Both the position numbers and the translations under genes were made by a program. A stretch of 64,000 bases of DNA from Nannocystis exedens (GTDB taxonomy: Bacteria; Myxococcota_A; Polyangia; Nannocystales; Nannocystaceae), in assembly GCF_002343915.1 (NCBI RefSeq), contig NZ_NETK01000001.1, forward strand, positions 10,936,001-11,000,000, in the 5' to 3' direction. Shown one piece after another: positions 56,364 through 64,000 of this stretch (the first letter of the stretch is position 1; the number at the start of each line of letters is the position of its first letter). A model generated the notes under the pieces. It was not told the DNA's origin. It searched no databases and was given only the letters and a program-made list of their open reading frames with translations.

Positions 56364-57319
56364 CGCTCGCTCACATCCGTGCGGTCCTGATCTGTCTCTC
56401 CGGCGTGCTCGCCGCGACGCCGGCTCAGGCGCAGGAGCCCGCCCCGGCGCCCGCGCCCGCCGCCGCACCGGCTCCCGCGCCCGCAGCGCCCGCGCCCGCG
56501 CCTGCAGCACCCGCGCCCGCGACCCAGTCGGTGGCCACCCCGAGCGCGACGCCGGAGGCCGGGGTGCCGGTGCCGCCGCCCTCCGCCGCGCCGCCGCCGG
56601 TCTCCCCACCGGTCACGGCCCCGCCGACCACGGCACCGTCGACCTCGGGAGCCGCGCCGACCCCGGGAGCCGCGCCGACCCCGGGAGCCGCGCCGACCCC
56701 GGGAGCCGCGCCCTCGTTCGACTGGGGCGGACGCCAGGTCGAGCCGCTGCCGCCGCCGCCGACGCCGGCCGATCCTTCGAAGATCCGGCGCGACGCGTGG
56801 CGCGGCAGGTTCTGGATCGCACCGCGGCTCACCATCACCGGACCCATCGGCGGCGACAAGCCGGCGCGGCCGACGCTGCTGACCATCGGCGGCGGGTTCG
56901 ACTTCGGCGTGCGCCTCAACAACCGCATCGGCTTCGGCATGGGCCTCTCGGGACAGACGCACACCAGCATCCGCACGACGCTGCCCGGGACCACCGACAA
57001 GACCATCAAGAACGGCGGGATGTTCTTCTTCGACCCGGTGTTCGTCCGGCTGTACTTCATGAAGAAGCGCTTCCAGCCGCTGCTGGAATTCGGCGTCGGC
57101 TACGCCCGGGCCAAGATGCCGCTCGGCGACGTCCTGCACGGGGCCCAGATCCGCGCCGGCCTCGGCTTCGACGCGTGGGTGTCGAACCAGGTGACGCTCG
57201 GCTTCACGACGGTGTACCGCATGATCGCGCTCAACATGCCGAAGGACGGCATCACGCCGGCGCACTGGGAAGTCGGCCACGCGCTGCAGGGCGCGCTGCA
57301 GATCGGGCTGCACTGGTAG
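56360..57319 (+). CDS. Secreted Pro/Ala-rich protein with beta-barrel domain
   Basis: 319 residues. A signal peptide (LAHIRAVLICLSGVLAATPA, cleaved near AQA) is followed by about 95 residues of Pro/Ala/Thr linker containing four PGAAPT units coded by an 18-bp tandem repeat. From about residue 135 (RRDAWRGRFWIAPRLTITGP) the chain looks like an eight-stranded outer-membrane beta-barrel with alternating aromatic residues to the terminal strand (HALQGALQIGLHW), as in OmpA/OmpX-type domains. The linker might span the periplasm or bind peptidoglycan. Third gene of the lipB operon, starting within the HEAT lipoprotein stop. Confidence 0.8.
   Translation: MTLAHIRAVLICLSGVLAATPAQAQEPAPAPAPAAAPAPAPAAPAPAPAAPAPATQSVATPSATPEAGVPVPPPSAAPPPVSPPVTAPPTTAPSTSGAAPTPGAAPTPGAAPTPGAAPSFDWGGRQVEPLPPPPTPADPSKIRRDAWRGRFWIAPRLTITGPIGGDKPARPTLLTIGGGFDFGVRLNNRIGFGMGLSGQTHTSIRTTLPGTTDKTIKNGGMFFFDPVFVRLYFMKKRFQPLLEFGVGYARAKMPLGDVLHGAQIRAGLGFDAWVSNQVTLGFTTVYRMIALNMPKDGITPAHWEVGHALQGALQIGLHW
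56647..56712. repeat. 18-bp coding tandem repeat
   Basis: GGGAGCCGCGCCGACCCC repeated exactly at 56647, 56665 and 56683, with a partial fourth copy at 56701. In frame, it gives GAAPTP units in the linker. Identical copies mean recent expansion or slippage. Confidence 0.92.
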
Positions 57320-57456
57320 CGGCGGTGGTCTTCGCAGCCCGGCACGGCGCTGCAACTTCGGAGGTCCTGATCGCGCAGGCTCGTCGCCGGCGATGTCATC
57401 GCACCGCGCGCTCGCGTTGCGGCTCGGGTCGCGCCGGTGACGAGGACCGATGACGC

Positions 57457-59619
<2,163 letters not shown>

Positions 59620-60069
59620 TCAGCCGCAGGTGCCCTCGCCGCAGGCGGCCTCGCCCTTGGCCTTCTTGGCGGCCGGCTTCTTCTTCTTCTTCTCGGTCGT
59701 GGTCGTAGCCGGCGTGGCGGCGGCGTCGGCCGGGGCGGTGGCGGTGGCGGTGGTCGCCGGATCGGCGGCCGGCGCCGCGTCGGTGGCCGCGGTCTCGGTC
59801 GGCTTCGAGGCGGCGCAGCTGGTGTCGCCCTTCACGCCGCTGCAGCCCTTCTCGCCGCCGCAGCCCTTCTCGCCGCCGCAGCTCTTCTCGCCCTCGGCGT
59901 GGCCGCCGCAGCTCTTGTCGCTGTCCGCGTGGCCCTTGCACGACTTCTCGCCCGCGGCGCCGGCGTTGCCCGGGACTTCGGTGGCGTCGGTCTGGGCCTT
60001 GTTGCAGCCGCCGAGAGTGAGGCCGGAGCCGAGCAGGGCGAGGGTGGCGGAGATCGTGCGAATATCCAT
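59620..60069 (-). CDS. Cys-rich lipoprotein, candidate HvfA-like precursor peptide
   Basis: 149 residues. The signal ends at a lipobox (SGLTLGGC, Cys22). Eight further Cys: six in a core (residues about 41-85: EKSCKGH, DKSCGGH, EKSCGGEKGCGGEKGCSG) and two at the very end (GEAACGEGTCG). Repeated (E/D)K(S/G)CGG and terminal GEGTCG resemble the EGKCG motifs of HvfA peptides, whose Cys are modified by DUF692 oxidases. Between core and tail is an Ala/Thr linker and a KKKKK block. AGGAGC lies 10 bases before ATG 60069. It is directly upstream of the fused oxidase, as precursor genes usually are. Lipidation would be unusual for the family. A metal-binding role is inferred. Confidence 0.8.
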   Translation of the reverse strand: MDIRTISATLALLGSGLTLGGCNKAQTDATEVPGNAGAAGEKSCKGHADSDKSCGGHAEGEKSCGGEKGCGGEKGCSGVKGDTSCAASKPTETAATDAAPAADPATTATATAPADAAATPATTTTEKKKKKPAAKKAKGEAACGEGTCG

Positions 60070-60131
60070 GATTTGAGTGCTCCTGTGCGTTCGTTACGGG
60101 GGTGGACGCGCGGCGGATCGCTGCGCGTCGG

Positions 60132-61061
60132 TCACTTGGCTGCGGCCGCGGGGGCGGGCTCGGCAGCGGGGGTGGATGGGGTGGCAGCGCCGGGCGACGG
60201 GGCCGCGGCGGTCGAGCCGGCGGGGTTCGGGCTCGGCGCCGGGGCCGGGGCGCCGGACGCCGCGGGCTTGCCGTCGGGTCGAGCGACGAACTCGAGCGAG
60301 ACCGCGGCCTCCTTGGCGACCTTGGGGGCGAGCTGCTCGAGCGTCTTGGCGGCCAGCTTGCTGAAGCCGGTGCGCGGGCGGACATCGTACTCGTCGAGGC
60401 CAATCGTCAGCGGCTCGACGCTCTTGACGTGGACCTCGCGCAGGGTGTCGCCGTCGTAGCGGAAGGTGGCCTCGAGCTTGACCGACTTCTCGGCCTTGCG
60501 CTGGTGGAGCAGGAAGTCGCCGCTGGCGGTGAAGGTGACCTCGCGCTCGGGACCTGTCACTTTGGACAGGTCGGTGACGGAGGCGTCGGTGATCCGCGTC
60601 AGCGCGAACTCGACGACGGAGTTCTTGGCCAGCTCCTCGGCGGGGGTGTCGGGCGAGATCTCGAGCCACTGCCGGGCGTGCTCGTTCTGCGTGTCGTTCT
60701 TGACCTCCTCGCCGAACTCCTTGCCCGCCTCGGGGGCGGTGCGCTGGTAGAGCTCGAGGTCGCGGAGCTCGACGCGCACGAGGCCGCGTGACTTGGCGAG
60801 GTCGCTCGGGTCGAGCCACACCTCTCCCCCGAGGGCCGAGGCCCGGACCTTGCCGCGGATCTTCTCGACGGGGGCCTCCATGTCGAAGCCCAGCTTGCCG
60901 TTCGTGCCGTCGATGGCGAGGTGGACGGCGGTCGGGGCCGGCGGCGGCGGCTTGACCTCGAGCTTCTCGGCCTTGGGCGCCAGCTTGACGGGCTCACCGC
61001 CGCCGCACGCGGAGGCGAGGGCGACGAGGAGGACGAGAGCACGGGGGAACCGGCGCGGCAT
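60132..61061 (-). CDS. YceI-like domain lipoprotein
   Basis: 309 residues. A type II signal (PRRFPRALVLLVALASAC) precedes a YceI-like lipocalin-type domain at about 45-245: VHLAIDGTNGKLGFDMEAP, RGLVRVELRDLEL, NEHARQWLEI (family: NxxRDxHLR-like), EVTFTASGDFLLHQRKAEKS and KLEATFRYDGDTLREVHV. YceI proteins bind isoprenoid-type molecules in the periplasm. The C-terminal 60 residues are Ala/Pro/Ser. A perfect 20-bp repeat (60552-60571) is in frame in the domain. Ends 62 bases before the Cys-rich peptide gene, in a row with elbB upstream. Confidence 0.75.
   Translation of the reverse strand: MPRRFPRALVLLVALASACGGGEPVKLAPKAEKLEVKPPPPAPTAVHLAIDGTNGKLGFDMEAPVEKIRGKVRASALGGEVWLDPSDLAKSRGLVRVELRDLELYQRTAPEAGKEFGEEVKNDTQNEHARQWLEISPDTPAEELAKNSVVEFALTRITDASVTDLSKVTGPEREVTFTASGDFLLHQRKAEKSVKLEATFRYDGDTLREVHVKSVEPLTIGLDEYDVRPRTGFSKLAAKTLEQLAPKVAKEAAVSLEFVARPDGKPAASGAPAPAPSPNPAGSTAAAPSPGAATPSTPAAEPAPAAAAK
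60552..60571. repeat. 20-bp inverted repeat in the YceI-like gene
   Basis: ACCTGTCACTTTGGACAGGT; with flanking G/C the stem GACCTGTC / GACAGGTC is perfect over 8 bp. It encodes LSKVTGP on the minus strand. Confidence 0.85.
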
Positions 61062-61097
61062 CGAGGACTCCTCGGCAACGGTGCGTCCGGGCGAGTG

Positions 61098-61787
61098 TTA
61101 CACGGCCCCGGTCGCTTCCCGCAGCCAGCCGGCGAGGGTCGCAATCGCCTGCTCGATGCCGGCGCCGACGTCGCGCGGACCAGGGCCGAGCATGTAGGCG
61201 GGCGTGGAGACGATGCGGAGGCGCTCGTCGACGACGGCGCGATCGACGGTGCAGGCCTCGTGACGGGCGCCCAGCGCGGTGAGGGCGGCCGCGGTGCCGG
61301 CGTCGTCGCCGATCGTCAGGCGAGCACCGCCGATGCCGAGCTTGCGCAGCACGGCGGCCAGGATCGCGGGGCTGATGCAGATGGCGACCAGCGGCTTGCC
61401 GCGCGACAGCGCCTCGCCGACGAGGCGCACCAGCTCGGTGTCGACGTCGGCCTCGGGACCGCGGACGGCGAAGTCGCTGAGGTTCTTGGCGACGCCGAAG
61501 CCGCCCGGCAGGACCAGCGCGTCGAGCTCCTCCATGCGCGCGCGATCGAGCGGCTCGACCTTGCCGCGGGCGATCCGCGCCGACTCGACGAGGATGTTGC
61601 GCGTCTCGCCGGTGGGCTCGCCCGTGAGGTGGTCGACGACGTGCATCTGCGGACGATCGGGGGCGAAGCAGCGAGGCTGCAGACCGGCGCGCTCGAGGAA
61701 GTAGAGGGTGAGGACGGCCTCGGTGATCTCGGCTCCGTCGAGGTAGCCGCAGCCGGCCAGCACGACTCCGACGCGTTTTTGCTGCAT
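61098..61787 (-). CDS. elbB: ElbB-type glyoxalase, isoprenoid-linked
   Basis: 229 residues of the DJ-1/PfpI superfamily. Matches E. coli ElbB closely: VGVVLAGCGYLDGAEITEAV, CFAPDRPQMHVVDHLTGE, TRNILVESARIARG, ALVLPGGFGVAKNLS, AICISPAIL (nucleophilic Cys) and IVSTPAYMLG. ElbB has glyoxalase activity and is loosely tied to isoprenoid synthesis. Stop TAA at 61098; ATG 61787. It starts a minus-strand row, 36 bases before the YceI-like gene, which may share the isoprenoid theme. Confidence 0.93.
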   Translation of the reverse strand: MQQKRVGVVLAGCGYLDGAEITEAVLTLYFLERAGLQPRCFAPDRPQMHVVDHLTGEPTGETRNILVESARIARGKVEPLDRARMEELDALVLPGGFGVAKNLSDFAVRGPEADVDTELVRLVGEALSRGKPLVAICISPAILAAVLRKLGIGGARLTIGDDAGTAAALTALGARHEACTVDRAVVDERLRIVSTPAYMLGPGPRDVGAGIEQAIATLAGWLREATGAV

Positions 61788-61851
61788 CGCGGGGACCTTA
61801 CCACGAGATGCGACTGGCCAGGCGCGGGCCGGGCGACGCATCCTGGGGGCG

Positions 61852-62853
61852 GTGCTCGTCGCCCTGTTCACCGCCGGCCTGCTGCTCGCGCCCGCGCCGG
61901 CGCCTCCGCCCCCGCGGCCGCTGCGGGAGGCGCTGCGCGTCGAGCCGGGCGCGACGTGCCTCACCGCCGACGCGCTCGCCGACGCGGCGACGACCTGGCT
62001 CGGACACGACACGATCGATGCGTCGGTCGCCCGCATCGACGTCCGCGGCGATCCGACGCGGCCGCACTCGGTGGCCATCGCGCTCGAGATCCGCGGCGAG
62101 CTCGTCGAGCGCACGCTCGATCCGCCGCGACCGACGTGCAACGATTTGCATGCGCTCGTCGGGCTGGCGATCGCCATCGCCGTCGACGCGGCGGTGCTCG
62201 AAGGCCTCGGCTATGAAGTGATCGAGCCGGGCGAGCAGAGCGTACCGCAGGCGCAAGATCCGGAGCGGCCGCCGCTGCAGCGACGCTCGCGGCGCGGCGA
62301 GACGAACGAGGCGCCGGCGCGTCGCGCTTCGGTGTCGGTGGTGGCCGCCGTGCGCGGCGGGGCGTGGCTCGGGGTGTTGCCGGGGCTCGCGGGCGGGGGC
62401 GGCGCGCAGCTCGAGCTCGGGTGGCGCAGGTGGGTGGACCTGCGCGCAGGGCTGTTCGGCGGCTACGGGGGTCCTCGCGCGATCGACGCTGGCACGGTGG
62501 TGACGCCGAGCCTCGTGGGCGGTCGGCTGGACGTGTGTGCTGCGCTTGCGCGTCCGCGTGTGCGGCCCCGCCTGTGCTTCGGGCCAGCCGGCGGCGCGCT
62601 GCAGAGCGGCGCGAAGACGCCCGGCGTGCAGGCCGTGGTGGCGCCGTGGGTGGCGTTGATGGTGGCGACGGAGCTGCGGATCTGGGCCACCAAGCGCTTC
62701 GCCTTCGACCTGGCGGTCGACCTCGTGGTCCCCGTGGTCCGGCCGGTGCTCGCCGAGCGCGATCCGAGTAAACAAGGTATGGTCGGACAATCGCTGCCGG
62801 TGCCGCCCGTGGGTGCCGTGGTGAGCCTGGGCGTAGCGTTCACGATCCGGTGA
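61852..62853 (+). CDS. Secreted hypothetical with C-terminal barrel-like domain
   Basis: 333 residues from GTG 61852. The signal (LVALFTAGLLLAPAPAPPPP) is followed by a globular part (about 25-130; GATCLTADALADAATTWLG, PTCNDLHALVGLAIAIAVDA) and, after a basic linker (QRRSRRGE), a strand-rich C-half (about 165-333) ending VGAVVSLGVAFTIR with a terminal aromatic-Thr-Ile-Arg, as in outer-membrane barrels. No family recognised. Its stop overlaps the GTG of the ECF sigma factor (GTGA), so it is coupled to that gene. ATG 61808 is out of frame and cannot serve. Confidence 0.7.
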   Translation: MLVALFTAGLLLAPAPAPPPPRPLREALRVEPGATCLTADALADAATTWLGHDTIDASVARIDVRGDPTRPHSVAIALEIRGELVERTLDPPRPTCNDLHALVGLAIAIAVDAAVLEGLGYEVIEPGEQSVPQAQDPERPPLQRRSRRGETNEAPARRASVSVVAAVRGGAWLGVLPGLAGGGGAQLELGWRRWVDLRAGLFGGYGGPRAIDAGTVVTPSLVGGRLDVCAALARPRVRPRLCFGPAGGALQSGAKTPGVQAVVAPWVALMVATELRIWATKRFAFDLAVDLVVPVVRPVLAERDPSKQGMVGQSLPVPPVGAVVSLGVAFTIR

Positions 62854-63446
62854 AGGATTTGACGGACACGCGACATACAGCCAAGCGTGACGGCCCTCAG
62901 GTCCTCGATGCGGCGCGCCTGTTCCGCGAGCACGCGGAGTTCGTCGCCAACTTCGCGGTCCGCCTCGGGGTCGGCCGCCCCGAGGTCGACGATGTGGTCC
63001 AGGAGGTGTTCCTGGTCGCCCACCGCCGCGGCGGCTTCGTCCCGGGGCCTGCGCGGCCGACGACCTGGCTGGCCGAGATCACGCTGCGCGTGGTGTCCGC
63101 GGGCCGTCGCAAGCGCCGCCGGTCGTGGGAGGACGCCGACACCGAGGCCGTCGCCGCCGCGTCCGCGCACGCCGGCAGCTCCCCCGGCGAACAGGCCGAG
63201 GCCAGCGAGGCGCTGCGCCGCGTGCAGCAGGCGCTCGACACCCTGGAAGAGGGCAAGCGCGCCGTGTTCATCCTCTTCGAGCTCGAGGGCGAGAGCTGCG
63301 AGGCGATCGCCGCCGGCCTGGGGATCCCGATCGGAACGGTGTATTCGCGGCTGCACAAGGCCCGCAAGCAATTCATGGAGGCCCACGCCCGCCTCGTCGC
63401 GGCGCCGGCTCGGCCGCTCGCTCGCTCGCAAACGGTGACGTCATGA
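62850..63446 (+). CDS. ECF sigma factor (RpoE family)
   Basis: 198 residues from a GTG overlapping the previous stop. Region 2 (LFREHAEFVANFAVRLGVGR, PEVDDVVQEVFLVAHR) and region 4 (LDTLEEGKRAVFILFELEGE, CEAIAAGLGIPIGTVYSRLH) are both intact; region 3 is missing, as in all ECF factors. It would direct RNA polymerase to a few promoters after release from an anti-sigma. The next gene, overlapping by 4 bases (ATGA), is a membrane protein in the usual anti-sigma place. Confidence 0.94.
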   Translation: MKDLTDTRHTAKRDGPQVLDAARLFREHAEFVANFAVRLGVGRPEVDDVVQEVFLVAHRRGGFVPGPARPTTWLAEITLRVVSAGRRKRRRSWEDADTEAVAAASAHAGSSPGEQAEASEALRRVQQALDTLEEGKRAVFILFELEGESCEAIAAGLGIPIGTVYSRLHKARKQFMEAHARLVAAPARPLARSQTVTS

Positions 63447-64000
63447 ACCAAGAGCCCACCCGCCTCCTCGACGACGTGACGGCCTCCGCCGGGCTTCGCC
63501 GCGACCTCGCGGCCGCCGCTCGCCATCGCGTGCCGTACGACGCCGGCGCCGGCGCCGCCCGCTTCGAGGCGTCGCTGGCCAAGGGCGCCGGCGCGGCCTC
63601 CTCGAGCTGGGGCGCCGGCACGTTCGGGCTCGGGGCGCTCATTTTCGGCGGACTGATCGGCGCCGGGCTGTGGCTGTCGCAGCCGTCGGCGACGACCCCG
63701 CCTCCGACGACGCCGGCGGTCGCCGGGGTGGGCGACGGGCGGCAGGCCGAAGCTGTCGCTCCGGACATGTCTGCAAAGCCAGCTGTCATGCCGGCCTCGC
63801 CCGCGCCCGAAGCTGTCGCACAGGACATGTCCCCGAAGCCAGCTCAAGCGGCGGTCGATGCGCCCGAAGAGGTCGTGCAGGACATGTCCGAAAAGCCAGT
63901 CGTGTCGTCGGCCCGCGGCGACGCCAAGAAGCCGCGGACGGGCAAGTCGTCGCGCGCCGAGGGGCCGCGCGGGGCGAGCCGGGCCGGCGACGGCGCGGCC
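63443..64000 (+). CDS. Membrane protein, candidate anti-sigma, open at window end
   Basis: 186 codons visible from ATG 63443; no stop before 64000. A short cytoplasmic N-part (about 1-52; TRLLDDVTASAGLRRDLAAA) is too small for a zinc anti-sigma (no HxxxCxxC seen). A transmembrane helix follows (about 57-76; FGLGALIFGGLIGAGLWLS), then a Pro/Ala linker outside with three 20-residue repeats (EAVAPDMSAKP, EAVAQDMSPKP, EEVVQDMSEKP), each coded around a 20-bp inverted repeat, then a Lys/Arg/Gly/Ala tail. Position after an ECF sigma suggests control of it; the sequence alone does not prove that. Confidence 0.8.
   Translation, partial: MNQEPTRLLDDVTASAGLRRDLAAAARHRVPYDAGAGAARFEASLAKGAGAASSSWGAGTFGLGALIFGGLIGAGLWLSQPSATTPPPTTPAVAGVGDGRQAEAVAPDMSAKPAVMPASPAPEAVAQDMSPKPAQAAVDAPEEVVQDMSEKPVVSSARGDAKKPRTGKSSRAEGPRGASRAGDGAA
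63751..63890 (+). repeat. 60-bp in-frame repeat built on the 20-bp element
   Basis: AGCTGTCGCTCCGGACATGT (63751-63770), AGCTGTCGCACAGGACATGT (63811-63830) and AGAGGTCGTGCAGGACATGT (63868-63887). The step of 60 then 57 keeps frame. Each copy encodes xV(A/V)xDMS in an exported linker. Confidence 0.85.

Overview
The window is very GC-rich, codes densely on both strands and looks like a myxobacterial chromosome, most probably from the Nannocystis group (Nannocystaceae). The signs are FHA-domain proteins in at least five places, a Ser/Thr kinase with a C-terminal membrane segment, an FHA/AAA+/Fis sigma-54 activator, lipoproteins with long Thr/Ser/Gly linkers, a choice-of-anchor-L-type lipoprotein, and an infC gene with an AUC start and an acidic tail like Myxococcus Dsg. 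The placement is inference; there is no 16S gene here.

Layout. 1-3521 (minus): Ser/Thr kinase, a membrane hypothetical, and an FHA-GAF regulator cut by the window edge. 3773-5617: acyl-CoA ligase. 5746-13156: translation block of tRNA-Val, thrS, infC, rpmI, rplT, pheS and pheT. 13507-18900: tex, a hypothetical and two lipoproteins. 19058-22989 (minus): TPR lipoprotein and a FadL-like barrel. 23123-26136: FHA protein and recG. 26468-31072 (minus): membrane protein, glucokinase, a secreted hypothetical, and a peroxiredoxin with a histone-H1-like tail; a 909-bp gap here carries a ~102-bp tandem repeat. 31675-34725: lipoprotein, CcmH-like protein, and an FHA protein fused to a CpaF-like ATPase fold that has lost its Walker A lysine. 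34923-39504: TerB-like protein, anchor-L lipoprotein, sigma-54 activator, a small protein and a lipoprotein. 39592-43063 (minus): sdhCAB. 43414-44412 (minus): tandem-FHA protein. 44945-51404: ATP synthase genes b', b, delta, alpha, gamma, beta, epsilon (a and c are not here). 52022-53014: divergent Ddl-like ATP-grasp protein. 53105-57319: a frameshifted HARE-HTH protein, lipB, and two envelope proteins. 57457-61787 (minus): elbB, a YceI-like lipoprotein, a Cys-rich peptide, and a DUF692+DUF2063 fusion; this resembles an HvfABC-type modified-peptide (MNIO) locus. 61852-64000: beta-barrel protein, ECF sigma factor, and a membrane protein open at the window end.

Two things stand out. First, a degenerate 20-bp inverted repeat with an 8-4-8 layout, roughly RCMTGTCC-N4-GGACAKGT, occurs about 45 times. 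It is clustered in many intergenic gaps and also sits in frame inside several genes. I know of no described family that matches it. Second, the MNIO locus has a fused enzyme-partner protein and a lipoprotein-type Cys-rich precursor, separated by four hairpins related to that repeat.
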